Below are positions 1-5,973 of a DNA stretch of 9,628 nt, piece after piece. The notes below the pieces were generated by a model. The model made no database searches and had not been told where the DNA came from. It worked only from the letters and a program-made list of their open reading frames with translations. The translations under genes and the position numbers were made by a program. Source of the DNA: JABFRJ01 sp031379035 (GTDB lineage Bacteria > Pseudomonadota > Alphaproteobacteria > Rhizobiales > Hyphomicrobiaceae); assembly GCA_031379035.1 (NCBI GenBank), contig JANNEU010000175.1, positions 1 through 9,628 of the forward strand, in the 5' to 3' direction. The first letter of the stretch is position 1. Each line of letters opens with the position of its first letter.

Positions 1-1
1 G

Positions 2-427
2 GCCGCCATGCGCGAGTGGAAACGCTCCGTGGAAGGCAACATCCGCGCGCTTGGCGGCATCCAGATGCGCGTCGAAAAGGTGATGGACGTCACCATTTCG
101 CGCGAGATGGAACAGCTGGACCGCCGCCTGCTGTTTCTCGCCACTGTCGGCTCGACGGCCCCATTCGTCGGCCTGTTCGGCACCGTATGGGGCATCATGT
201 CGAGCTTCACGTCGATTGCCGCGTCGAAGAATACCAGCCTCGCGGTGGTGGCACCCGGCATTGCGGAAGCGTTGTTCGCCACCGCGCTCGGTCTTCTTGC
301 GGCCATTCCAGCGGTTATCTTCTACAATAAGTTCTCTGCCGATTCGTCGCGTCTCGGCCAACGGCTCGAAACCTTCGCCGATGAGTTCTCGGCCATCGTC
401 TCGCGCCAGATCGACGTGCGGACTTAG
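2..427 (+). CDS. tolQ: TolQ, C-terminal part (Tol-Pal motor stator), truncated by window edge
   Basis: This is the 3' end of a tolQ gene; the frame is open to the left edge, so the start lies outside. The roughly 140 visible residues hold the last two membrane segments of a TolQ/ExbB/MotA-family protein: the segment with FLATVGSTAPFVGLFGTVWG, then a second one around ALFATALGLLAAIPAVIFYN. The small polar and proline residues in these helices are typical of the proton path. TolQ forms a pentameric inner-membrane channel around TolR and uses the proton motive force to move TolA. The usual family length is about 230-240 residues, so roughly 100 N-terminal residues are missing. tolR and tolA follow on the same strand, which separates this from exbB. 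ExbB is the only real alternative and the context argues against it. Confidence 0.95.
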   Translation, partial: AAMREWKRSVEGNIRALGGIQMRVEKVMDVTISREMEQLDRRLLFLATVGSTAPFVGLFGTVWGIMSSFTSIAASKNTSLAVVAPGIAEALFATALGLLAAIPAVIFYNKFSADSSRLGQRLETFADEFSAIVSRQIDVRT

Positions 428-439
428 GTGTCAGGTGCT

Positions 440-517
440 AGGTTCCAGGTTTCAGAAACCTGATCCGTGAGGCCTGAAACCTGATCCCTGATCCCTGCAA
501 CCTGGAACCTGGAACCT
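440..517. repeat. Heptamer/octamer tandem repeat with inverted copies between tolQ and tolR
   Basis: The 94-base tolQ-tolR gap is made almost wholly of short related words in both orientations. AGGTTCCAGGTT (440-451) is matched by two overlapping exact reverse complements, AACCTGGAACCT at 499-510 and at 506-517. CAGGTTTCAG (446-455) is matched by CTGAAACCTG (474-483), and CAGGTTT/AAACCTG (446-452/456-462) forms a tighter hairpin. CCTGATCC occurs directly at 460, 480 and 487. tolQ and tolR are usually only a few bases apart, so this looks like an inserted or expanded intergenic repeat. It ends 4 bases before the tolR start and supplies tolR's only Shine-Dalgarno-like bases (GGAA, 511-514). No coding potential is apparent. 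Confidence 0.85.
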
Positions 518-521
518 TCCC

Positions 522-989
522 ATGGGCGCTAGCATCAAATCAGGCGGAGGCAACGGTGGCCGGCGGGGACGCCGCAAAGGTCACGCGCCGATGGCCGAGA
601 TCAACGTCACGCCGTTCGTCGACGTGATGCTGGTGTTGCTGATCATCTTCATGGTCACCGCGCCGCTGATGGCGACCGGCGTACCCCTCGATCTGCCGCA
701 AGCCAAGGGCAAGCAGATCGAGACGCAGAACAAAGAACCGCTGGTCGTCTCCATTGCCAAGGACGGCAAGATCTTCCTCGGCCAGGAGGAGAAAATCCCG
801 ACCACGCTGGAAGACCTCGGCACCAAGCTTAAAGCCGTCGCGGCGGCACGCGGTGGCACGGATGAGCCCGTGTTCGTGCGTGGCGCGACGCTCGCCGAGT
901 ATGGCATCGTCACCAAAGTTCTTGCCCGGATCAGTGAGGCCGGCTTTCGCAAGCTGTCGCTCGTGACCGAGGCTGGTACCGGAGGCTGA
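522..989 (+). CDS. tolR: TolR, inner-membrane component of the Tol-Pal motor
   Basis: The 155-residue product is a TolR/ExbD-family protein. A glycine/arginine-rich cytoplasmic N-terminus (residues 1-22) precedes the signature MAEINVTPFVDVMLVLLIIF. The single transmembrane helix spans about 32-52 and carries Asp34, which aligns with the proton-carrying Asp23 of E. coli TolR. The rest is the periplasmic domain that dimerises and is thought to contact peptidoglycan. TolR sits inside the TolQ pentamer and transmits proton flow to TolA. The ATG at 522 gives the normal TolR N-terminus; the Shine-Dalgarno is weak (GGAA, 7 bases upstream) and is part of the intergenic repeat. The stop lies 6 bases before the tolA start, and tolA's ribosome-binding site is inside the end of tolR, so the two are probably translationally coupled. 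Confidence 0.95.
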   Translation: MGASIKSGGGNGGRRGRRKGHAPMAEINVTPFVDVMLVLLIIFMVTAPLMATGVPLDLPQAKGKQIETQNKEPLVVSIAKDGKIFLGQEEKIPTTLEDLGTKLKAVAAARGGTDEPVFVRGATLAEYGIVTKVLARISEAGFRKLSLVTEAGTGG

Positions 990-995
990 GCCACC

Positions 996-2054
996 GTGCA
1001 TATCGGCTTTGTAGCATCGCTCATTTTGCACGGGGTTCTCCTCGGCTGGGCGCTGCTGGCCGTGATCACAACGCCGCCGTTGAACATCCCCAAGCCCGAA
1101 CCCGTCGAAGTCGCCATGATTTCGGAGGGCGATCTCATACGCCTCAAGCAGGGCGACCGCGAAGCCAAACAGCTTGAAGCGGAAGGGAAGGAAGGCCCGG
1201 CTAAAGAGCCGCCCAAGAAAGAACCGCCGAAGCCAACACCGCCGCCGCCGCCACAGGCTGCAGCCCCGCCGCCACCGCCGCCGCCGCCCGAGCCGCCCAA
1301 ACCGGACCCGATTGCGGAAGCGATCAAGCAGGCTGCCGTCGAACCACCGCCGCCGCCGAAGCCCGAGCCACCCAAGGTTGAACCGCCCAAACCCGCCGAT
1401 CCCATCGGCGACTTAGCTGCGGCCGCTGCCGCAGAACCGCCCAAACCAACACCACCGAAACCAGACCCACCCAAGCCGCCGCCACCGCCGAAGCAGCCGC
1501 CCAAGCCACCGGCTCCGCCAAAAGCGGCCGCAACGCCGCCGCCTGCCCCGCCCAAAAAGCAGGATCTGGCGTCGCTGGTGAATGACGCGCTGAAGACAAC
1601 GCCCGAGAAGTCGGCGACCAACGCGCCACCCAAGGCGCTGATTGATCGGCGCGCAACGACGGCACCTGTGGCTGGCCAGAAGACGGCTGCGACGGCCAAG
1701 GGCGCGAGTGCGGGTGCCCCTGAAGGCACCGACAACGTCCTCACAGCTGACAAGCTATCGATGCTGAACCTGCTGATGAAGAACAACGTCCGGCGCTGCT
1801 GGAACATCAACGCTGGCCTCGAAGGCGCAGCCAAACTGATCGTGAAGGTGGAGTTCAAGCTCAATCAGGCCGGCCAGCTGGTCGGCGAGCCGCGGGTGAC
1901 CAATTCAGGCACCGGCGCGCAATTCGAAGATGCCGCCAACAGCGCCCGCCGCGCACTGCTCGAATGCCAGCCCTACACCAACCTGCCGCCCGACCTTTAC
2001 GCCGGCGGCTGGGATTTCATGCTGCTGACGTTTGACCCGGGCAAGATGTTCTGA
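996..2054 (+). CDS. tolA: TolA, energy-transducing protein with a proline-rich linker
   Basis: The product has 352 residues from a GTG start; GGAGG at 981-985, 10 bases upstream, supports it. Residues 4-24 are one transmembrane helix with the Ser8-x3-His12 pair (SLILH) that matches the TolQR-contacting face of E. coli TolA. Residues 68-188 are an extreme Pro/Lys/Glu/Ala linker with runs such as EPPKPTPPPPP, in place of the long Ala/Lys-rich helix of enterobacterial TolA. A folded C-terminal domain (about 250-352) has the RRCWN motif and exactly two cysteines, Cys268 and Cys323, plausibly the disulphide known from TolA domain III. TolA spans the periplasm and links the TolQR motor to TolB/Pal during outer-membrane constriction. 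TonB is the alternative, but gene order and the C-terminal domain favour TolA. Confidence 0.9.
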   Translation: MHIGFVASLILHGVLLGWALLAVITTPPLNIPKPEPVEVAMISEGDLIRLKQGDREAKQLEAEGKEGPAKEPPKKEPPKPTPPPPPQAAAPPPPPPPPEPPKPDPIAEAIKQAAVEPPPPPKPEPPKVEPPKPADPIGDLAAAAAAEPPKPTPPKPDPPKPPPPPKQPPKPPAPPKAAATPPPAPPKKQDLASLVNDALKTTPEKSATNAPPKALIDRRATTAPVAGQKTAATAKGASAGAPEGTDNVLTADKLSMLNLLMKNNVRRCWNINAGLEGAAKLIVKVEFKLNQAGQLVGEPRVTNSGTGAQFEDAANSARRALLECQPYTNLPPDLYAGGWDFMLLTFDPGKMF

Positions 2055-2227
2055 GCGCAGGAAACGGCCGGAGCGAAGTGCGCGAGTTGCATATCAGCAT
2101 TGCGTGAGACGCTACCAGGAACGGCTATCCGCGCCATCATCTGTGGTCCTACGCTCCCCCTCTGTGCCAGCGGGGCGGCTGGCGCGGTCCTTGTCATGTC
2201 AAAACAACTCCGGACGGAGACCCCCGT
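2055..2227. other. Intergenic region downstream of tolA; no tolB
   Basis: In many alphaproteobacteria tolB and pal follow tolA closely, but here the next gene is an unrelated hydrolase. A small dyad GCCAGC/GCTGGC (2166-2171/2178-2183, 6-base loop) lies 112 bases past the tolA stop. It has no T-tract, so it is at best a weak terminator. A good Shine-Dalgarno (CGGAGA, 2215-2220) precedes the next start. I see no convincing sigma-70 promoter. Confidence 0.5.
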
Positions 2228-3241
2228 ATGTCCACCGACGACACGTCTGCTTCCTTCTCGCGCCGGGCAGCATTGCTCGGCGGCGCAGCCCTCGGGCTCG
2301 GCGCTTCTGCGGGCTTCAGCACGAGTGCCGCAGCCAAGATGCCGTTCGCGGCCACGCAGGTGCCCTACTTCTATCGCTTCCCGGTCGGTAAATTCCAGGC
2401 AACCATCGTCTCGGACGGACCGCTGCCGCTCGGCGACCCGTCGGCGACCTTCAAAGGCGTCAGCAAAGAAGACATCGCGAAATCCTTAGCCGACAATTTC
2501 CTGCCGCCGGACAATGCCGTGCTGGAGCAGAACGCGCTGGTGATCAACACCGGCTCGCGCCTGGTGCTGTTTGATAGCGGCATGGGCATCTCGAAAGCGT
2601 TTGGCCCCACCACAGGTCGGCTCGTCAAATCATTGCTGCAATCCGGCATCGATCCTGCGCGCATCGATGACGTGATCTGCACGCACGCCCACATCGATCA
2701 CATCGGCGGTCTCGTCGGCCCCGGCGGCAAGCGGCTGTTCCCCAACGCCACCATCCATCTAACCAAGGCCGACTACGATTTCTGGACGGACGAAGCCAAG
2801 CTCACCGGCGATCTCAAAGCCTTTGTTGTGCACGCCCGCACCAACCTGCTGCCCTACAAGGGTCGCATCAAGTGGGTCGAGGACGGCAAGGATGTGATCC
2901 CTGGCGTACAGGCGATGGCGGCACCAGGCCACACCGTCGGCCACACCATCTACATCATCAAGAGCGAGGCATCGTCGCTCGTCTTCATCGGCGACACGAC
3001 GCACCACCAGATCCTGCTGACCGAAAAACCCAAAACTGAATTTGCCTACGACACCGACGCCAAGCAGGCCGTGCAGACGCGCCTCAAAGTGTTCGACATG
3101 CTAGCGAAGGACAAGCTCGCGTTCGTCGCCTATCACTTTCCATGGCCCGGCGTCGGCCACTTGGCCAAGCAGGGTGCCGACAGCTATCGCTTCTATGCCG
3201 AGCCGATGACCATCGTGCCGATCCCGCCGAAAAAAGCGTAA
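2228..3241 (+). CDS. Tat-exported metallo-beta-lactamase-fold hydrolase
   Basis: The 337-residue product opens with a twin-arginine signal: SFSRRAALLGG with Arg12-Arg13, a hydrophobic stretch, and a likely cleavage site after the Ala34-36 run. The mature part is a metallo-beta-lactamase fold with a complete dinuclear site: HAHIDH (His153, His155, Asp157, His158), APGHTVGH (His235), FIGDT (Asp256) and YHFPWPG (His303). It probably acts folded in the periplasm on an ester, lactone or similar substrate. The layout recalls the lactonase-like MBL hydrolases common in rhizobia, a few relatives of which degrade acyl-homoserine lactones, but the sequence does not reveal the substrate. It is not a class B beta-lactamase by its overall pattern. 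The ATG at 2228 has CGGAGA 8 bases upstream. It is probably its own transcription unit, since 173 bases separate it from tolA. Confidence 0.85.
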   Translation: MSTDDTSASFSRRAALLGGAALGLGASAGFSTSAAAKMPFAATQVPYFYRFPVGKFQATIVSDGPLPLGDPSATFKGVSKEDIAKSLADNFLPPDNAVLEQNALVINTGSRLVLFDSGMGISKAFGPTTGRLVKSLLQSGIDPARIDDVICTHAHIDHIGGLVGPGGKRLFPNATIHLTKADYDFWTDEAKLTGDLKAFVVHARTNLLPYKGRIKWVEDGKDVIPGVQAMAAPGHTVGHTIYIIKSEASSLVFIGDTTHHQILLTEKPKTEFAYDTDAKQAVQTRLKVFDMLAKDKLAFVAYHFPWPGVGHLAKQGADSYRFYAEPMTIVPIPPKKA

Positions 3242-3371
3242 CGCGTCCATCTTGCGATCGCCGCCGTGCATCGGGAAACCGCTGCGCGGCGGCTGCGTTT
3301 CGACCGTGGCCGTTGGGTAGCAGCGCGCCCCTGTTATCAACGCGGCATTTTCCGCGATGCCAGCGCGCGCA
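3242..3371. other. Left part of the 377-base gene-free region, no clear gene
   Basis: No supported gene lies here; the open frames crossing it lack a ribosome-binding site and any recognisable protein pattern. The only structure is a pair of alternative short dyads around 3341-3361: CGCGG/CCGCG (3341-3345/3352-3356) and GGCAT/ATGCC (3344-3348/3357-3361). They cannot both form. The palindromes to the right (3372-3612) are listed separately. Confidence 0.5.
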
Positions 3372-3405
3372 AGACCCGACAACGCGCGCGCGGTCTGTCG
3401 GGTCT
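3372..3405. repeat. Perfect 10-bp inverted repeat (hairpin 1 of mosaic)
   Basis: AGACCCGACA (3372-3381) and TGTCGGGTCT (3396-3405) are exact reverse complements around a 14-base CG-rich loop. It lies 130 bases past the hydrolase stop and has no T-tract, so it is a doubtful terminator for that gene. It is the first of three closely spaced hairpins, which suggests an intergenic mosaic element. Confidence 0.75.
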
Positions 3406-3435
3406 CGGCTCGAAACGCTCTACCCAACTAGATGT

Positions 3436-3475
3436 GCTTCCGGGAAAAGTGTGCAGCGGTTTTCCCGAAAGAAGC
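3436..3475. repeat. RIME-like palindrome (hairpin 2 of mosaic)
   Basis: The inner arms CGGGAAAA (3441-3448) and TTTTCCCG (3460-3467) are exact complements around an 11-base loop, GTGTGCAGCGG. The outer arms GCTTC (3436-3440) and GAAGC (3471-3475) extend the stem with a 3-base bulge. From memory, the core GGGAAAAGTGTG-x-AGCGGTTTTCCC resembles palindromes scattered between genes in many Rhizobiales (RIME-type elements). That family assignment is recall, not a search result. Confidence 0.7.
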
Positions 3476-3494
3476 GCGACCAAACAAAGAGCTA

Positions 3495-3531
3495 GGGTCG
3501 TTCCTCGATTCCATCAAATGCGGAACGACCC
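3495..3531. repeat. Perfect 10-bp inverted repeat (hairpin 3 of mosaic)
   Basis: GGGTCGTTCC (3495-3504) and GGAACGACCC (3522-3531) are exact complements around a 17-base A/T-richer loop. It starts 19 bases after hairpin 2 and ends 87 bases before the metallophosphoesterase start. Its role is unknown. It could be a module of the same mosaic, a bidirectional terminator without a T-tract, or a repressor site. Confidence 0.75.
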
Positions 3532-3585
3532 CAGCCTTTCCATCGCTGCCCTCGCTTTTTTGCGCGCCGCGGCGAACTCCTATAA

Positions 3586-3612
3586 CTCCGGTGCTGTTCA
3601 CACGCACCGGAG
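3586..3612 (+). promoter_or_regulatory. Dyad enclosing the ribosome-binding site of the metallophosphoesterase
   Basis: CTCCGGTG (3586-3593) and CACCGGAG (3605-3612) are exact complements with an 11-base loop. The GGAG of the right arm (3609-3612) is the Shine-Dalgarno of the gene starting at 3619, at 6-base spacing. If the left arm is transcribed, the hairpin would hide the ribosome-binding site. A TATAAC box at 3581-3586 could instead be a -10 element with transcription starting within or after the left arm; in that case the dyad would act as a DNA operator. The dyad is certain, the function is inferred. Confidence 0.55.
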
Positions 3613-3618
3613 CCATCC

Positions 3619-4383
3619 ATGCGCATCCAGGTCCTCTCTGATTTCCACGTCGATGTACGTCCCGGATATATCCCGGAACGTGCGACCGGTGCCGACCTCG
3701 TCATCGTCGCCGGCGATGTCTGTGAAGGCCCTGCCGATGCCATGGCGTTCCTGCGCGCGCACATCCCCGCGCCGACGCCGATTGTCTATCTGGCCGGCAA
3801 TCACGAGTTCTATAACCACACCATGCAGATCGAGCGGGAATCTGCCCCCGCGCGCGCCGCCCAGCACGGCATCACCTGGCTCGACAACAGCATGGCGATC
3901 ATCGGCGGCGTGCGCTTTCTCGGTGCGACGCTGTGGACCGACTTCAAGCTGTTTGGCACCGACACGCAGCAGATGAGCATGATCGCCGCCGCCAGCGCGA
4001 TGATGGACTACACCGCGATCCGTTGGCGTGGCCCCGGCCGCGAGCGCTTCCGGCCGAAAGACTCGGTGGAACTCCACATCGAAACGTGCGCGTTTCTCGC
4101 GCGCGAAATGGCCAAGCCGTTCGGCGGCCCCACCGTCGTCGTCACGCATCACGGACCGCACCCGCGCAGCGTTGCCGCCCAATACGCCCGCGATCCCGTT
4201 ACCGCCGCGTTCTCATCCAATCTCGAACCACTGATCTTAAAAGGCGCGCCCGCGCTCTGGGTGCACGGCCACACGCACACCAGTTTTGACTACGTGGTCG
4301 GCACCACCCGCATCGTCTGCAACCCCAAAGGCTACGGCCACGAGAACCGTGAGTTTGATCCGTTGTTGGTGGTGGAGGTTTGA
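3619..4383 (+). CDS. Calcineurin-like metallophosphoesterase
   Basis: The 254-residue soluble protein has all the metal-binding motifs of the calcineurin-like phosphoesterase family: SDFHVD (Asp8, His10), AGDV (Asp33), GNHEF (Asn61, His62, Glu63), THHGPH (His177, His178, His181) and GHTHT (His218, His220). No signal peptide or membrane segment is visible, so it is probably cytoplasmic. The family hydrolyses phosphomono- or diesters with two metal ions; the substrate cannot be read from the sequence. The length is normal for a stand-alone enzyme of this type. The ATG at 3619 has GGAG 6 bases upstream, inside a dyad that may control access. Its stop sits 2 bases from the stop of the convergent regulator, so their 3' ends must be transcribed against each other or share a termination zone. 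Confidence 0.9.
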   Translation: MRIQVLSDFHVDVRPGYIPERATGADLVIVAGDVCEGPADAMAFLRAHIPAPTPIVYLAGNHEFYNHTMQIERESAPARAAQHGITWLDNSMAIIGGVRFLGATLWTDFKLFGTDTQQMSMIAAASAMMDYTAIRWRGPGRERFRPKDSVELHIETCAFLAREMAKPFGGPTVVVTHHGPHPRSVAAQYARDPVTAAFSSNLEPLILKGAPALWVHGHTHTSFDYVVGTTRIVCNPKGYGHENREFDPLLVVEV

Positions 4384-4385
4384 GC

Positions 4386-4994
4386 TCAGACGTCCGGAAT
4401 AAACCCATCCGGCATCGCCTCGTAGGTGGCTTTGTCGACCACATCAGCAATCGTGAACGAGCCCATGTAGCCGCCATGGTCATCGCGCACGACATACCCG
4501 TTTACGCGGAGATACGTTATGGCCCGAGGACGGAAAAGCCCGGGATCATCGGGACTGCGCAACACACGATAAACAGCGCGCGAGATCGTTGGGGTGTGTT
4601 CCCATTCGGTGATCTGAGTGGCGTTGCTTTCGAGGTAGGCGCGGACAGGCGATGTCGCCGTCTGCAGCGTGTTCATGCCCAATGCATCTTCCAGACGGTA
4701 GTTGTACAGCTGGCGATGGACCATAGACGTCATCACAAGCTTATGGTCGCGGTCGTACAGCATCGCCGGCTTGGCGCAAGTCTCGACCAAGACAACCAAC
4801 GCACGATCCACCGAGATCGGCTGGACGCGCAAAAGAAGCGCTTTCAATCTTGCCAGACTTGCCTCTCCAGGGCGGCTGTCGTCGGCCTCCCAACGTCTGA
4901 TCGTGCGGGGCTCAACGCCAAGCTCCTCCGCCGTCTGCTCGATCGTGCGCTTGTGCCGTTGGCGATACTTTCTGAGTGCAACGCCCCAACTCAT
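4386..4994 (-). CDS. XRE-family transcriptional regulator with probable PAS sensor domain
   Basis: The 202-residue product starts with a Cro/C1-type helix-turn-helix (about residues 5-55): IEQTAEELGVEPRTIRRWEAD, with the recognition helix near 28-37. The remainder (about 70-190) reads like a PAS-type sensor: PAMLYDRDHKLVMTS, then YNYRLEDALGMN, then later strands around AITYLRVNGYVVRDDHGG. I infer a one-component regulator that senses a small ligand or redox state; its targets are unknown. The MmyB-type ligand-binding domain is a related possibility. The start is supported by AAGGG (5000-5004), 5 bases upstream. A palindrome about 46 bases upstream could be its own operator. It is convergent with the metallophosphoesterase, so no operon links them. 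Confidence 0.8.
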   Translation of the reverse strand: MSWGVALRKYRQRHKRTIEQTAEELGVEPRTIRRWEADDSRPGEASLARLKALLLRVQPISVDRALVVLVETCAKPAMLYDRDHKLVMTSMVHRQLYNYRLEDALGMNTLQTATSPVRAYLESNATQITEWEHTPTISRAVYRVLRSPDDPGLFRPRAITYLRVNGYVVRDDHGGYMGSFTIADVVDKATYEAMPDGFIPDV

Positions 4995-5040
4995 CGGAAC
5001 CCTTACCTATGAACATGAAGGCCCAACGTCACGGGCGCAC

Positions 5041-5051
5041 ATATCCGATAT
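5041..5051. promoter_or_regulatory. Candidate operator of the XRE regulator
   Basis: ATATC-C-GATAT is a perfect 11-base palindrome 46 bases upstream of the XRE start, in otherwise G+C-rich DNA. On the minus strand a -10-like TAATAT (5053-5048) overlaps it. XRE repressors commonly bind short dyads over their own promoter, so autoregulation is a reasonable inference, but no -35 box is obvious. Confidence 0.4.
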
Positions 5052-5064
5052 TAGCACGAACCGT

Positions 5065-5094
5065 GTTGGGTTACGGCGCAGAAATGCGCCCAAC
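5065..5094. terminator. Hairpin downstream of the peptidoglycan-binding gene, possible terminator
   Basis: GGCGCA (5075-5080), loop GAAA, TGCGCC (5085-5090) form a tight stem. It can be extended by GTTG (5065-5068) with CAAC (5091-5094) across a bulge. It lies 13 bases past the stop of the minus-strand gene ending at 5107. No T-tract follows on either strand, so it is a weak terminator candidate or a structured element upstream of the XRE gene. Confidence 0.4.
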
Positions 5095-5106
5095 CTTCAC
5101 GTCTGT

Positions 5107-5973
5107 TCACCTGACCGGCTGCGGCTTGGCCGTGGCCACCGCGCGGCCGAGGCGACTGAACACTTCGGCCGAGACGCGGCCCTTGGGGTCGAGACCTTCG
5201 TCAAGTTCGAACTCGCGGATAGCGCGTTCGGTTTCGTCGCCGGCACGGCCATCGATCTTGCCGGCTTTGTAGCCAAGCGCCGACAATGACTGCTGCACAG
5301 TCCGCATGACGATCTCAGCCTGCGCCGAGCGAACGCGGCCGGCAGCAGGGTCACCCGTTTGCGCGGCTAAGCCGGAAGCGCCCAACAGCAAATGCGCCAA
5401 CACTTTTTCTGTCGCTTCGCCAGTCAACGGCGCGCGGTTGTCGTGCTCAAAGGCCATGATGGCCGCGCGCGTGACCAATCCCGGCACGCCATCGGAATTC
5501 AATGGGCCATAACCACGCGCTGACAACTCGCGCTGGACGGCGCGGATGGTCTCCGGATCACCCTCGGCGTCCGGCGCATCCGGCAGAGTATCGATGGCTT
5601 GATCGGCCTGCGCGGCATCGGGTTTCAAAACGCGCGCAAACCGCTTCTGGCCCTGCTCCAGTGGTGGCAGAATGGCGACCGGCCGCGGGCCGCCCGATGT
5701 CGCGCGCGGCGGGCCACTGTTTGGCCCTTTGTTGTCATCGGGCCTGAAAGGCTCGGGACCTTTCACCAGTTCAGCGTCGGCTTTCGCGGTTGCTGCGGGT
5801 TGCTTGTCGAGGGCGAGCCTCTGGCGACGCTCGGCCTCAAGCTTGATCTGGGCTGGATCAGCGCCGGCGCGGCCTGACACTGGCTGTGGCTGCAACAGCA
5901 GCACATTGGCCGTCACGCCGACAAGCAGCAGCCCAAACCCGGCGAAGAGCATGCGTTGAAGTGCTGGCGTCAC
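5107..5973 (-). CDS. Membrane-anchored protein with two peptidoglycan-binding repeats
   Basis: From a GTG at 5973 the product has 288 residues: an N-terminal membrane anchor (about 10-27, FAGFGLLLVGVTANVLLL), a long Pro/Ala/Gln-rich linker (30-138), and two PG_binding_1-type repeats. Repeat one is about 140-198 (IRAVQRELSARGYGPLNSDG) and repeat two about 219-277 (MRTVQQSLSALGYKAGKIDG). These modules bind peptidoglycan, so the protein probably tethers the inner membrane to the wall; no catalytic domain is visible. I chose GTG 5973 because GGGAGG lies just upstream (5979-5984, 5-base spacing) and the membrane helix follows directly. An in-frame ATG at 6012 has a poorer ribosome-binding site. 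The gene is divergent from the DUF5330-like gene, and the XRE regulator follows 112 bases downstream. Confidence 0.85.
   Translation of the reverse strand: MTPALQRMLFAGFGLLLVGVTANVLLLQPQPVSGRAGADPAQIKLEAERRQRLALDKQPAATAKADAELVKGPEPFRPDDNKGPNSGPPRATSGGPRPVAILPPLEQGQKRFARVLKPDAAQADQAIDTLPDAPDAEGDPETIRAVQRELSARGYGPLNSDGVPGLVTRAAIMAFEHDNRAPLTGEATEKVLAHLLLGASGLAAQTGDPAAGRVRSAQAEIVMRTVQQSLSALGYKAGKIDGRAGDETERAIREFELDEGLDPKGRVSAEVFSRLGRAVATAKPQPVR

Noticed and set aside
428..521. CRISPR-like short repeats
   Set aside because: The units are only 7-8 bases, in both orientations, with no unique spacers and no cas genes nearby.
581..1864. A 427-codon Gly/Ala-rich open frame on the minus strand across tolR and tolA
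   Set aside because: It is the mirror of tolA's proline codons (CCN gives GGN). It has no family pattern, and tolR/tolA are certain on the other strand.
3396..3432. tRNA-like stretch (reverse strand reads GTTGGGTAGAGCG like a D-arm)
   Set aside because: No acceptor stem, anticodon arm or T-arm can be placed around it, so it is not a tRNA gene and probably coincidence.
4380..5012. A 210-codon plus-strand frame opposite the XRE regulator
   Set aside because: It is antisense to a clear helix-turn-helix gene and shows no protein family features.
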